The translations under genes and the position numbers were made by a program. Shown here in pieces: positions 18,275 through 27,505 of a stretch of 64,000 nucleotides of DNA; the stretch's first letter is position 1; each line of letters begins with the position of its first letter. The notes below the pieces were generated by a model. The model saw only the letters and a list, made by a program, of their open reading frames with translations. It made no database searches and was not told the origin of the DNA. Source of the DNA: Pseudomonas violetae (GTDB lineage Bacteria; Pseudomonadota; Gammaproteobacteria; Pseudomonadales; Pseudomonadaceae); the NCBI RefSeq assembly GCF_023072615.1, contig NZ_JAKNRW010000006.1, positions 124,001 through 188,000 of the forward strand, read 5' to 3'.

Positions 18275-18467
18275 GCAGGTGTTCTCCGAAAGTCCGTTTT
18301 CTAACTGTTGAACAAATCGGAGTTTATAACGATCGTGCAGCACTGCTGACCGCCACTGAGTTGCAAGCTGTGTCGATAGCTATACAGGGCGGTATTCACC
18401 AAAAGGTCGGCAGTTTGTCGCGGGATCTAAATGCATGGCACGCCGGTCACGACGTGCCATGTCACCG

Positions 18468-19442
18468 TTAACCCTTCCAGACTTGCGGATTGACCAGGTC
18501 TTGCGGGCGCTCGCCCTGCAGGGCGCTGCGCAGGTTGGTAATGGCGCGATTAGCCATCGCTTCCCGGGTTTCATGGGTGGCCGAGCCGATATGCGGCAGG
18601 GTCACGGCGTTCTTCAGCTGGAACAGCGGCGACTCGCTCAGCGGCTCTTTCTCATAGACGTCCAGGCCCGCGCCACGAATACGGTTGTTCTGCAGCGCTT
18701 CGATCAGTGCTGGCTCGTCCACCACGGGCCCCCTGGAGATGTTCACCAGGATGGCGCCCGGCTTCATCAGCCGCAGTTCGCGATGGCTGATCAGGTGTCT
18801 GGTCTTCTCGCTAAGCGGCACCACCAGGCAGACGAAGTCGGCTTCGGCCAGCAACTGGTCGAGGCTGCGAAATTGCGCGCCAAGTTCCTGTTCCAGTGCG
18901 GTCTTGCGACTGTTGCCGCTGTAGATGATCGGCATGTTGAAACCCAGGCGGCCTCGACGAGCGATAGCCGCGCCGATATTCCCCATGCCGACGATGCCCA
19001 AAGTCTTGCCGTGTACATCGCTGCCGAACAGCGGCGCGCCGACGCTGGCTTGCCATTGCCCTGCCTTGGTCCAGGCATCCAGTTCGGCGACGCGGCGGGC
19101 GCTGCTCATGATGAGGGCAAACGCCAGGTCCGCAGTGCTCTCGGTCAGAACGTCGGGTGTATTGGTGAGCATGATGCCGCGCTCGTTGAAATACGCCACA
19201 TCGTAATTGTCATAGCCCACCGAGACGCTGGACACTACCTGCAGTTTTGCCGCGTTCTCCAGCTGCGCACGTCCGAGCTTGCGACCGACACCGATCAAGC
19301 CATGGGCGTGGGGCAGTGCCTCATTGAATTGGGCATTGATATCGCCGTTTTTCGGATTTGGCACGATGACGTCGAAATCCTGCTTCAGGTCTTCGATCAT
19401 TTGCGGCGTGATGCGGCTGAAGGCGAGTACGGTCTTTTTCAT
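18468..19442 (-). CDS. D-2-hydroxyacid dehydrogenase (glyoxylate/hydroxypyruvate or 2-ketogluconate reductase type)
   Basis: 324 residues, the normal length. NAD(P)-binding Rossmann motif GIVGMGNIGAAIARR near residue 150. Catalytic residues of the family are seen: Arg in ILVNISRGPVVDEPALIEAL, Glu in AGLDVYEKEPL, and His in TLPHIGSATHETREAM. Substrate-domain segments (VSSVSVGYDNYDV, LTNTPDVLTESTADLAFAL) fit the GhrB/TkrA group, which reduces glyoxylate, hydroxypyruvate or 2-keto-D-gluconate using NADPH. The substrate cannot be fixed from the sequence. It lies 76 bases downstream of a same-strand LysR gene. Confidence 0.85.
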   Translation of the reverse strand: MKKTVLAFSRITPQMIEDLKQDFDVIVPNPKNGDINAQFNEALPHAHGLIGVGRKLGRAQLENAAKLQVVSSVSVGYDNYDVAYFNERGIMLTNTPDVLTESTADLAFALIMSSARRVAELDAWTKAGQWQASVGAPLFGSDVHGKTLGIVGMGNIGAAIARRGRLGFNMPIIYSGNSRKTALEQELGAQFRSLDQLLAEADFVCLVVPLSEKTRHLISHRELRLMKPGAILVNISRGPVVDEPALIEALQNNRIRGAGLDVYEKEPLSESPLFQLKNAVTLPHIGSATHETREAMANRAITNLRSALQGERPQDLVNPQVWKG

Positions 19443-19518
19443 GGGTGGAGGGCTCGTCGGGCGGTGAGAATGCCAAGCACGCTAACATTCTTTTCTGGTG
19501 CTGGGCGAGCCTGGTCAG

Positions 19519-20487
19519 TCAATTGGTGAGTCGAACTCCAGCCAGGCTGCCGCTCAATTCATGCGCCGTCAATTCCGCCTGATGCGCCGCCAATATCTCC
19601 GGTAGTGACCCTCGCAGATACTCAACCCAAGTCTTGATCTTCGCGTCCAGATATTGCCGCGACGGATAGATTGCGTACAAATTCAGCTCCTGTGAGCGGT
19701 AATTCGGCATCACCCGCACCAGCGTGCCGTTGCGCAGGCCTTCGATTGCCGCATAGACAGGCAGGACACCAACCCCCATCCCGCTGGTGATCGCGGTTTT
19801 CATGGCGTCCGCAGAATTGACCAGGAACGGCGAGCTGTTGATGGTGACCATTTCCTGCCCCTCAGGGCCATCAAACGTCCATTTCTCCAGCGGTATCACC
19901 GGGCTGACCAGGCGCAGGCAGGCGTGGTTCAGCAGATCGCTGGGTTTGTGCGCACAGCCGTTGGCTTTCACATAGGCCGGCGAGGCGCAGACGATGCTGT
20001 AGGTGATGCCTAAACGTTGCGAGACAAAGCCGGAGTCTGGCAGTTCGCTGGCCAGCACGATGGACACGTCGTAGCCCTCGTCGAGCAGGTCGGGCACGCG
20101 GTTGGCCATGGTCAGGTCGAAGGTCACGTCGGGGTGGGTTTTGCGGTAGCGGGCGATGGCGTCGATCACGAAGTGCTGACCGATGCCGGTCATGGTGTGC
20201 ACCTTGAGCTGTCCGGCAGGGCGGGCGTGGGCGTCGCTGGCTTCGGCCTCGGCTTCTTCGACGTAGGCAAGGATCTGTTCGCAACGCAACAGGTAGCGTT
20301 TGCCAGCCTCGGTCAGGGCGATACGCCGGGTGGTGCGGTTGAGCAGGCGGGTTTGCAGGTGGGCCTCAAGGTTGGAGACCGCGCGCGAGACGTTGGCCGT
20401 CGTGGTGTCGAGTTGCACGGCGGCGGCAGTGAAGCTGCCAGCCTCGGCCACGTAACTGAAGGCGCGCATGTTTTGCAAGGTGTCCAT
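19519..20487 (-). CDS. LysR-family transcriptional regulator
   Basis: 322 residues. N-terminal winged helix-turn-helix: MRAFSYVAEAGSFTAAAVQL, then NVSRAVSNLEAHLQTRLLNR and RRIALTEAGKRYL. The effector domain from residue 90 carries the CrgA-type features (LDEGYDVSIVLASELPDSGFV; AITSGMGVGVLPVYAAIEGL). It is divergent from the outer-membrane lipoprotein gene of an aromatic-acid-type efflux operon, so it is the likely regulator of that operon, as AaeR is of aaeXAB in E. coli. It could also influence the downstream dehydrogenase gene on its own strand. Confidence 0.9.
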   Translation of the reverse strand: MDTLQNMRAFSYVAEAGSFTAAAVQLDTTTANVSRAVSNLEAHLQTRLLNRTTRRIALTEAGKRYLLRCEQILAYVEEAEAEASDAHARPAGQLKVHTMTGIGQHFVIDAIARYRKTHPDVTFDLTMANRVPDLLDEGYDVSIVLASELPDSGFVSQRLGITYSIVCASPAYVKANGCAHKPSDLLNHACLRLVSPVIPLEKWTFDGPEGQEMVTINSSPFLVNSADAMKTAITSGMGVGVLPVYAAIEGLRNGTLVRVMPNYRSQELNLYAIYPSRQYLDAKIKTWVEYLRGSLPEILAAHQAELTAHELSGSLAGVRLTN

Positions 20488-20639
20488 GGGGTGCTCTCTG
20501 GGCGAATGACAAATTGTGACACAGCGTTTCAGAGTCCGAGACCCCGACCAAGGGATTATCGCGTTAACGGTAACAAAGATTCACAAGAATCCCAGCTTAT
20601 CGCCAACAAAACCCGCCCCTAGAATTGCGTACTTCTGTG

Positions 20640-20719
20640 TAGGGGCTGCCGCAGGCTGCGATCTTTTGACGTTGCTTTTAAAAAGCCAGGATCAAAAGAT
20701 CGCAGCCTGCGGCAGCTCC
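20640..20719. repeat. Family-B palindromic repeat (GCTGCGATCTTTTGA type)
   Basis: Long inverted repeat with arms 20643-20669 and 20691-20718. The arms read GGGCTGCCGCAGGCTGCGAT... and its complement, ending in CTTTTGA/TCAAAAG around a short AT-rich loop. It differs in sequence from the GCGAGCAGGCTCGC family. It sits between the divergent LysR gene and the efflux operon, 37 bases before the latter's start codon, so it would be in the mRNA leader. Confidence 0.8.
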
Positions 20720-20755
20720 GCCACGGGACCTCCCTCATCTCAGGAAATCGCAGCA

Positions 20756-22267
20756 GTGCCGCGTCGCATCAGCAGAGCGCTTCAGACGCTCAGTGTTTTC
20801 GCTCTATCCCTGGCAATCAGCGGCTGCATCGGCACCTCAGGCATCGCCCCACAGGGCAAGGCACTGGAGGCCAATTCCCTGGCCACCGACGAAGCTATCC
20901 AACGCGCTGCGCAGGACGCTAACTGGCCTACCGCTCAATGGTGGCAGGTCTACGGCGACCCTCAGTTGAATCATTGGATAGACCTCGCCCTGCAGGGCAG
21001 CCCGACCATGGCCATGGCCGCCGCACGGGTACGCCAGGCCAGATCCATGGCGGGTATCGCCGAATCCGCCGAGTCTCTGCAGATCAACGCGCAGTCAACT
21101 CTCAAGCGTCACAACTGGCCTACCGATCAGTTCTACGGGCCGGGCGAACTGGCCAATACCACAACCTGGGACAACAACGCCGCGCTGGGCTTGAGCTATG
21201 CCCTCGACCTCTGGGGCCGCGAGCGAAATGCCAGCGAACGTGCCGTGGACCTTGCGCACATGAGCGCCGCCGAGGCCCGGCAGGCCCAGCTCGAATTGCA
21301 GAACAATATCGTGCGCGCCTATATCGAACTCTCACTGCATTACGCGCAGCGCGACATCGTTGGTGCGACGCTGAAGCAGCAAAAGCAGATTCTCGAACTG
21401 GCGCAAAAACGCCTGGACGCCGGCATCGGCACGCACTTCGAAGTCAGCCAGGTTGAAACCCCGCTGCCCGAAACCCATCGCCAGCTCGATGCGCTGGACG
21501 AAGAGATCGCCCTCAGCCGCAATCAGCTGGCAGCATTGGCGGGTTTTGGGCCCGGTAACGGGGCGCAATTGCAGCGCCCGACTTTGTCGTTGGGCACTGC
21601 GTTGAAACTGCCGTCGGCGCTGCCGGCGCAATTGCTTGGGCAACGCCCGGACGTGGTTGCCAGTCGCTGGCAAGTGGCGGCACAGGCGCGGGGCATAAGT
21701 GTCGCCCATGCGGGTTTCTACCCGAACGTCGATCTGGTCGGCAGCCTCGGCTATATGGCAACGGGCGGTGGGGCGCTGGAGTTCCTGACCGGCAAGAAAC
21801 TCAACTACAGCGTCGGCCCGGCGATCTCACTGCCGATCTTCGACGGCGGTCGGTTGCGCGCGCAACTGGGTGAAGCGTCGGCCGGCTATGACATCGCGGT
21901 GGCCCGCTACAACCAGACCTTGGTCAACGCGCTGAAGAGCATCTCGGACCAGTTGATCCGCCGCGAGTCCATGGACAAGCAGCAGACCTTCGCCGCCGAG
22001 TCCGTGGCCGCGGCACAAAAGACCTACGACATTGCCATTATCGCCTACCAGCGCGGGCTCACCGACTATCTCAATGTGCTCAATGCCCAGACGTTGCTGT
22101 TCAAACAGCAGCAGGTGCAGCAGCAGGTTCAGGCGGCGCGCCTGGGTGCCCATGCAGAGCTGGTCACAGCACTTGGCGGCGGGTTAGGGGCGGGCGCGGA
22201 TGTGCCGACCGCCAGCAAAACCGCTGCGCCGCAAACCCCGGCCCTGCTCAGGATCCTCTCGAATTGA
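20756..22267 (+). CDS. Outer-membrane efflux lipoprotein (OprM/NodT family)
   Basis: 503 residues from a GTG start (VPRRISRALQTLSVFALSL) with AGGA about 10 bases upstream. The much longer frame from 20516 would translate the palindromic repeat and is not believed. The signal peptide ends in a lipobox (AISGC). Two OEP repeats follow: WWQVYGDPQLNHWIDLAL, then the long helical pairs with DLWGRERNASERAVDLAHMS and, in the second repeat, GQRPDVVASRWQVAAQ, FYPNVDLVGSLGY and ISLPIFDGGRLRAQ. It forms the trimeric outer-membrane channel of a tripartite pump, here encoded with its own FUSC and fusion proteins, whereas E. coli AaeAB has no channel gene in its operon. Confidence 0.9.
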   Translation: MPRRISRALQTLSVFALSLAISGCIGTSGIAPQGKALEANSLATDEAIQRAAQDANWPTAQWWQVYGDPQLNHWIDLALQGSPTMAMAAARVRQARSMAGIAESAESLQINAQSTLKRHNWPTDQFYGPGELANTTTWDNNAALGLSYALDLWGRERNASERAVDLAHMSAAEARQAQLELQNNIVRAYIELSLHYAQRDIVGATLKQQKQILELAQKRLDAGIGTHFEVSQVETPLPETHRQLDALDEEIALSRNQLAALAGFGPGNGAQLQRPTLSLGTALKLPSALPAQLLGQRPDVVASRWQVAAQARGISVAHAGFYPNVDLVGSLGYMATGGGALEFLTGKKLNYSVGPAISLPIFDGGRLRAQLGEASAGYDIAVARYNQTLVNALKSISDQLIRRESMDKQQTFAAESVAAAQKTYDIAIIAYQRGLTDYLNVLNAQTLLFKQQQVQQQVQAARLGAHAELVTALGGGLGAGADVPTASKTAAPQTPALLRILSN

Positions 22268-22301
22268 ACACAGTACCTGTCGCAGACCCTGTGGAACACC
22301 C

Positions 22302-22393
22302 GGTGGGAGAGAGCCTGCTCGCGATGAGGGCGCATCAGTCAATGTGTGTGTTGCGTGACACAGCGCCATCGCGAGCAGACTCGCTCCCACAGA
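22302..22393. repeat. REP pair between the efflux channel and FUSC genes
   Basis: Inverted units at 22302-22329 and 22366-22393 (core GAGCCTGCTCGCGATG and GCGAGCAGACTCGCTCCCACA). They occupy much of the 180-bp gap between two genes that should be cotranscribed, so the hairpins may tune their relative expression. Confidence 0.8.
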
Positions 22394-22447
22394 TTCCAAG
22401 TCGCCTGCAGGGCCTGTGCCCGACAAAATTTCATTGAGCAGGAAACC

Positions 22448-24628
22448 ATGACCCCCTTGCCCGCACCGCTACGCTGGCTGTACTCCCTCGAATGGCGTCG
22501 GGGTTTTTTTGACTGGGCACGCAGCGATGGCGTGACCTGGGTCTACATCTTCAAAGTGCTGTTCGCCGCGTTCCTGACCCTGTGGCTGGCGATGCGCCTG
22601 GAGCTGCCGCAGCCACGCACGGCGATGATTACCGTGTTCATCGTCATGCAACCGCAAAGCGGCCAGGTGTTCGCCAAGAGCTTCTACCGCTTCCTCGGTA
22701 CGCTGACTGGTTCGGCGGTGATGGTCGCACTGATAGCCCTGTTCGCGCAGAACACCGAACTGTTCCTCGGTTCGCTGGCGATTTGGGTGGGCATCTGTTC
22801 GGCGGGCGCGGCGCGTTATCGCAACTTTCGCGCGTATGGGTTTGTGCTGGCCGGCTACACCGCCGCGATGGTCGGCTTGCCGGCGCTGGCTCATCCCGAC
22901 GGCGCCTTTATGGCGGCTGTCTGGCGCGTGCTGGAAATTTCCTTGGGGATTCTCTGCGCCACCTTGGTCAGTGCCGCGATCCTGCCGCAGACCGCCAGCG
23001 CGGCGATGCGCAATGCCCTGTATCAACGTTTTGGGGTATTCGCCCTCTTCGTCACCGATGGCTTGCGCGGTCGCAGCCAGCAGGAGGCGTTTGAAGCCAG
23101 CAACGTGCGCTTTATTGCCGAGGCGGTCGGCCTGGAAGGCCTGCGCAGCGTCACGGTGTTCGAGGACCCGCACATGCGGCGTCGCAATGGCCGCCTCAAT
23201 CGCCTGAACAGCGAGTTCATGGGCATCACCACACGCTTTAATGCCCTGCATCAATTGCTGGAACGCCTGCGCAGCAGCGGCACCGATCACGTGGTGGCAG
23301 CGATCACCCCGGGCTTGCAGGACCTGGCCGAATTGCTCGACGGCTTCAGCGGCCGCGCCCTGACCAGCCCCGACGCCGCGCGCCTGGCCGTGGTCCTGGC
23401 GGCCTACAAGGACAATTTGCCAGCCCGGGTGCGTAGCTTGCGCGCAGCATTTCAGCAGAGCGCACCGAGCGATTCCGAGCAGCTGGATTTCCATACCGCG
23501 TACGAACTGCTGTATCGCTTCGTCGACGACCTGTACGGCTACGCCCAGACACACGCCTCGCTGGCCGAGCACCGCCATTCGCGGGAGCAGTGGGACGAGC
23601 CGTTCACCCCGCAGACCAACTGGCTGGCGGCGGCTGCATCAGGCATTCGCGCAGCGTTTGTCCTGATGGTGCTGGGCAGTTACTGGGTGGTCACGGCCTG
23701 GCCGAGCGGCGCGACCATGACCCTGATTGCCGCCGCGACCATTGGCTTGTCCGCCGCCACAGCGAACCCGAAACGCATGGCTTTTCAAATGGCCTGCGGG
23801 ACCTTGCTCGGCGCGTTGATCGGTTTCGTCGAGATGTTTTTCATCTTCCCCTGGATCGACGGTTTTCCCCTGCTGTGCGTGATGCTTGCGCCGGTGATCG
23901 TGCTCGGCTCGTTCCTCTCTTCACGGCCCCAATACGCCGGAGTCGGCCTCGGCCTGCTGATTTTTTTCAGCACTGGATCGGTCCCGGACAACCTCACGGT
24001 CTACAACCCCTACACCTTCATCAACGACTACATCGCCATGGTCCTGGGCATGCTGGTATGCGCGGCTGCCGGGGCGATTATCCTACCGCCCAACAGCCGC
24101 TGGCTGTGGCGCCGGCTGGAGCAGGACTTGCGCGGCCAGGTGGTGTTCGCCATCAGTGGCAAACTCAAGGGCCTGGCCTCCAGTTTCGAAAGCCGCACCC
24201 GCGACCTGCTGCACCAGGCCTACGGGCTCGCGGCGGGTCAGCCGCAGGTGCAACGGGACTTGCTGCGCTGGATGTTCGTGGTGCTGGAAGTCGGTCACGC
24301 GATCATCGAGTTGCGTAAGGAACAGGCGATTCTGCCGGTGCATCCGGCCTATGCCGAGTCCCAACCTTGGCGCCAGGCGATCCGCGTGATGGGCCGCTCG
24401 CTGGTGCGTCTGTTCCTGCAGCCGAGCCAGAGCAATCTGGAGCGCGGCCTGATCGCCGTGGATCACGCAATCAGCCGCGTGCAAGCCACAGACGAACCTT
24501 TCGCGCCGCACTTCGATACCTCGGCGTTACGTCGGGTAAAGAGCTACTTGCACTTCATCCGCACCTCGCTGCTGGACCCGCAATCGCCACTGGCCGTGTA
24601 TGCCACAACCAAGGCCCTAAGGACTTGA
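22448..24628 (+). CDS. FUSC/AaeB-family aromatic acid exporter membrane protein
   Basis: 726 residues from ATG 22448 (MTPLPAPLRWLYSLEW), with AGGAA upstream. Typical FUSC layout: five or six hydrophobic segments in the first 190 residues (including TAMITVFIVMQPQSGQVFAKS and FLGTLTGSAVMVALIALF), a long soluble region to about residue 395, then a second membrane block (ASGIRAAFVLMVLGSYWVV; YNPYTFINDYIAMVLGMLVC) and a cytosolic tail. Proteins of this family (AaeB, YdhK-like) pump aromatic carboxylic acids and related compounds, working with an AaeA-type fusion protein. Substrate is inferred only from family and operon. Confidence 0.88.
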   Translation: MTPLPAPLRWLYSLEWRRGFFDWARSDGVTWVYIFKVLFAAFLTLWLAMRLELPQPRTAMITVFIVMQPQSGQVFAKSFYRFLGTLTGSAVMVALIALFAQNTELFLGSLAIWVGICSAGAARYRNFRAYGFVLAGYTAAMVGLPALAHPDGAFMAAVWRVLEISLGILCATLVSAAILPQTASAAMRNALYQRFGVFALFVTDGLRGRSQQEAFEASNVRFIAEAVGLEGLRSVTVFEDPHMRRRNGRLNRLNSEFMGITTRFNALHQLLERLRSSGTDHVVAAITPGLQDLAELLDGFSGRALTSPDAARLAVVLAAYKDNLPARVRSLRAAFQQSAPSDSEQLDFHTAYELLYRFVDDLYGYAQTHASLAEHRHSREQWDEPFTPQTNWLAAAASGIRAAFVLMVLGSYWVVTAWPSGATMTLIAAATIGLSAATANPKRMAFQMACGTLLGALIGFVEMFFIFPWIDGFPLLCVMLAPVIVLGSFLSSRPQYAGVGLGLLIFFSTGSVPDNLTVYNPYTFINDYIAMVLGMLVCAAAGAIILPPNSRWLWRRLEQDLRGQVVFAISGKLKGLASSFESRTRDLLHQAYGLAAGQPQVQRDLLRWMFVVLEVGHAIIELRKEQAILPVHPAYAESQPWRQAIRVMGRSLVRLFLQPSQSNLERGLIAVDHAISRVQATDEPFAPHFDTSALRRVKSYLHFIRTSLLDPQSPLAVYATTKALRT

Positions 24629-24630
24629 TC

Positions 24631-24831
24631 ATGCCTCGTGAAATTGCCTTCCATGGCGTGTACATGCCGACCATGACGCTGATGTTTTTCCTGGCCATCG
24701 CGTTGGCCTGGGCCTTGGACCGATTCCTGTCCGGGCTCGACCTGTACCGTTTTTTCTGGCATCCGGCGTTGCTGCGCCTGAGCCTGTTTACCTGTCTATT
24801 TGGCGCCCTGGCGCTGACTGTCTACCACTGA
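24631..24831 (+). CDS. DUF1656 small membrane protein (AaeX-like)
   Basis: 66 residues, MPREIAFHGVYMPTMTLMFFL..., with two hydrophobic segments. It starts two bases after the FUSC gene stop, behind an AAGGA site. The DUF1656 family includes E. coli AaeX and accompanies AaeA/AaeB-type pumps in many Gram-negatives; its role is unknown. The longer frame starting at 24367 is an overlap artefact. Confidence 0.85.
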   Translation: MPREIAFHGVYMPTMTLMFFLAIALAWALDRFLSGLDLYRFFWHPALLRLSLFTCLFGALALTVYH

Positions 24832-24855
24832 CTCTCTCCCTCAGAGAATGCCCTG

Positions 24856-25710
24856 ATGAAAAAGCTTTTCAGCCTGCTCGCCACGTTGCTGGTGCTGGCG
24901 CTTGCAATATGGATCGGCCGGACCCTGTGGGTGCATTACATGGACACGCCCTGGACGCGCGATGGCCGGGTGCGCGCGGACATCATCAACGTCGCCGCCG
25001 ACGTCACCGGGGAAGTGGTGGACGTGCCGGTGCGCGACAACCAGTTGGTGCGCAAAGGCGATCTGTTGATGCAAATCGATCCCGAGCACTACCGCATCGC
25101 GGTCAAACAGGCGCAAGCGCTGGTGGCGTCACGCAAGTCGACCTGGGAAATGCGCAAGGTCAACGCCCGCCGCCGCGCAGACATGGACGCACTGGTAATC
25201 TCCAAGGAGAACCGCGACGACGCCAGCAACATCGCCGACTCGGCCCTGGCCGATTACCAGCACGCCCAGGCTCAACTGGAAGCCGCGCAATTGAATCTCA
25301 AGCGCACCGAAGTACGTGCGGCGGTCGACGGTTATGTCACTAACCTCAACGTGCACCGCGGCGACTATGCGCGTATCGGCGAAGCGAAAATGGCCGTGGT
25401 GGATATGAACTCGTTCTGGGTCTACGGCTTCTTCGAAGAAACCAAGCTGCCCCACGTGCGGGTGGGCGACAAGGCGGATATGCAATTGATGAGCGGCGAA
25501 GTGCTCAAGGGGCATGTCGAGAGTATTTCCCGCGGCATCTACGATCGGGACAACCCGCAGAGCCGTGAGCTGATCGCCGATGTGAATCCGACCTTCAACT
25601 GGGTGCGCCTGGCCCAGCGGGTGCCGGTACGGATTCACATTGACGAGGTGCCGGAGGGGGTGCTGTTGGCTGCGGGGATTACTTGTACGGTGATCGTCAA
25701 CCCATTGTAG
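24856..25710 (+). CDS. HlyD-type membrane fusion protein (AaeA-like)
   Basis: 284 residues. N-terminal membrane anchor at 4-24 (LFSLLATLLVLALAIWIG), then the biotinyl-lipoyl half-motif TPWTRDGRVRADIINVAADV, GEVVDVPVRDNQLVRKGDLL, a short helical hairpin (DSALADYQHAQAQLEAAQLN), the second lipoyl half (RAAVDGYVTNLNVHRGDYA) and a beta-barrel domain. It bridges the FUSC pump and the outer-membrane channel. Fourth gene of the efflux operon, 24 bases after DUF1656. Confidence 0.9.
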   Translation: MKKLFSLLATLLVLALAIWIGRTLWVHYMDTPWTRDGRVRADIINVAADVTGEVVDVPVRDNQLVRKGDLLMQIDPEHYRIAVKQAQALVASRKSTWEMRKVNARRRADMDALVISKENRDDASNIADSALADYQHAQAQLEAAQLNLKRTEVRAAVDGYVTNLNVHRGDYARIGEAKMAVVDMNSFWVYGFFEETKLPHVRVGDKADMQLMSGEVLKGHVESISRGIYDRDNPQSRELIADVNPTFNWVRLAQRVPVRIHIDEVPEGVLLAAGITCTVIVNPL

Positions 25711-25806
25711 AAGCGTGCTTGCTCGCGATGGACCAGAGGGCGACGCGTGCATTCAGCATGTACGCGTTATCGTTGACGCCCATCGCGAGCAAGCTCGCTC
25801 CTACAG
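25711..25806. repeat. REP pair after the efflux operon
   Basis: A partial unit at 25711-25731 (GAAGCGTGCTTGCTCGCGATG), which begins directly after the stop codon, and a full inverted unit at 25779-25806 (GCGAGCAAGCTCGCTCCTACA). Between convergent genes, possibly acting as a transcript end. Confidence 0.75.
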
Positions 25807-25822
25807 TCGATCGTCGTTGTGA

Positions 25823-26215
25823 TCAGCAAAAGGTCTCATGCAAATGCCGCCAAACCACCCGGCCTGATAGCTGCTTTTCAAGCACCACAGTCGAACGCCG
25901 ATCCGTCTGCAGCCCTGCCGCATCGGTCTGCAGTTCGCGATAGCTCAGGGTTGCGCCGCGCTCATGCAGGTCAACCCCGTGCATCTCGCCAAGCTCAATG
26001 CGCAGCCCGATTCGGGCCCCGCCAGCCTTGCGGAACAATTCGCCCAACTGCTCAAAATCCAGAAGCCTGCCAGCCGGCGTGATCATCGAAAACTGCGGCG
26101 AAAAACGCGTCAGCAGGTTTTCCACTACGGCAGGGGGCTGAGGGCCGGCAAACCATTTTTCAATCTGGCAATGAGCTTCAATGACTTCGTCAAAATACTC
26201 GCGGTAATCATTCAT
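25823..26215 (-). CDS. SnoaL/DUF4440-like small protein
   Basis: 130 residues: MNDYREYFDEVIEAHCQIEKW, then LLTRFSPQFSMITPAGRLLD and a beta-rich second half (LSYRELQTDAAGLQTDRRSTVVLE), consistent with the NTF2-like cone fold of DUF4440/SnoaL proteins. There are no clear catalytic residues. It starts within the stop of the upstream MFS gene (4-bp overlap), so it is cotranscribed with it. Function unknown; the family call is moderate. Confidence 0.6.
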   Translation of the reverse strand: MNDYREYFDEVIEAHCQIEKWFAGPQPPAVVENLLTRFSPQFSMITPAGRLLDFEQLGELFRKAGGARIGLRIELGEMHGVDLHERGATLSYRELQTDAAGLQTDRRSTVVLEKQLSGRVVWRHLHETFC

Positions 26216-27432
26216 GCAGTTGTTTCCTTGAGGGGGGATGGACGAACAAGCGCTTGCACCCGCGCTGCATCAAATCTCAGCACGGCAATCAGGGGCAGCA
26301 AGGTCAGGACGGCGGCAAGCAGAAAACATTGCTGGAAAGCCCGCAGCGAATCCGCACCCAGGGCACCCAGCAGCGCACTCAATACCGCCGTGCCCAGGCA
26401 GAAACTCAGCTGACGATTGATGTTCCACAACGCGCTGGCGTGGTTCATACACCCTGGGTGCACTTCGAGAAATGCCAGGGTCTGTGCGCTGCTGCTGCAA
26501 AAACTGCCGCCCAGCCCCATCAGGGCATAGGCGCCGATCGGCAGCCAGACTTGCGATTGATCAATCAGCACCAACGCCGCGATGCCCAGGCTTTGCAGGA
26601 GCATCCCGGCGATCAGCAACGGCTTTGGGCCCCAGCGATTGAACCCACGTTTGCCAAGGACTATCGCCACCGCCGAACCCAAGGCCCAGGGCAACATCAA
26701 AGCACCGATACGTGTGGTGGCGAAACCCAGTTGGTGCAGGTACAGCACCGCGATCAGGCTGGTGCCGATGAACACCCCGGGCACGAACACATACACACCC
26801 ATGGCCAGCCGCAGCGACGGACTTTTGAGCAGCTGCAAATCGAGCAGGCGGCCGATTTTTTGTCCGCTGTCGCGTACGTCATCTGCCCGCAACCACAGCG
26901 CAGCCAGCAGCAGAGTCAACAGCGTTAGCGGCAGGTTGAGGATAAACACCCAGCGCCAGGACAACGCCTGGACAATCCACCCACCCGCTGCCGGCGACAG
27001 TGCCGGCACCAGCAGGGCTACGGACAGCACCCAGGCGGTCAGGCGACTGCGCAGGTGCAATGGGCAATGCCGAAAGGCCATGGCCTGGCCGACGGGAATC
27101 AGCAACCCACCGCCCAGGCCTTGCAGCAGGCGCCAGCCGATCAGTGCTTCTATCGAGCCCGCCCCGGCCACCAGCGACGAGGCGAGGCCGAACAGCGCCA
27201 GCGAACCGAGAATCAGCCGTCGCTCACCAACCCTTGCGGCGAGCCACACACTCAACGGGATGATTAGCGTCAGGCCCAGCATGTAGGCGTTGCTGATCCA
27301 TGCCAGTTCGCTGACCGACGCGTGCAGTTCCTTGGCAATGTCGGGGTAGGCGATGCTGGCAATGAACATGTTCAGCAGGTCGAGTGCAAAGCCCAACAGA
27401 TACACCAGTGCAACTTTCGAGCGATAAACCAT
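26212..27432 (-). CDS. MFS drug exporter-like transporter (DHA2-like)
   Basis: 406 residues, about 12 membrane helices. The first helices read VYLLGFALDLLNMFIASIAYP and the motif near residue 40 is LAWISNAYMLGLTLIIPLS, characteristic of EmrB-type exporters. The loop 2-3 motif is WLAARVGERRLILG, and motif C-like sequence is ALLVPALSPAAGGWIV. It probably expels toxic compounds by proton antiport; the substrate is unknown. It is divergent from a LysR gene with a 20-bp palindromic operator in between, and shares an operon with the small DUF4440-like gene. Confidence 0.85.
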   Translation of the reverse strand: MVYRSKVALVYLLGFALDLLNMFIASIAYPDIAKELHASVSELAWISNAYMLGLTLIIPLSVWLAARVGERRLILGSLALFGLASSLVAGAGSIEALIGWRLLQGLGGGLLIPVGQAMAFRHCPLHLRSRLTAWVLSVALLVPALSPAAGGWIVQALSWRWVFILNLPLTLLTLLLAALWLRADDVRDSGQKIGRLLDLQLLKSPSLRLAMGVYVFVPGVFIGTSLIAVLYLHQLGFATTRIGALMLPWALGSAVAIVLGKRGFNRWGPKPLLIAGMLLQSLGIAALVLIDQSQVWLPIGAYALMGLGGSFCSSSAQTLAFLEVHPGCMNHASALWNINRQLSFCLGTAVLSALLGALGADSLRAFQQCFLLAAVLTLLPLIAVLRFDAARVQALVRPSPLKETTA

Positions 27433-27505
27433 AGCGACTTCCCTGTAGTGAGGCGTGAAGGGTAAGGCGGCTAAAGCCCTAGGGGAACGCGGTTCTGACT
27501 GCTAG

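Noticed and set aside
20516..20755. 80-residue N-terminal extension of the efflux channel protein
   Set aside because: It would translate an intergenic palindromic repeat; the GTG at 20756 starts a proper lipoprotein signal peptide.
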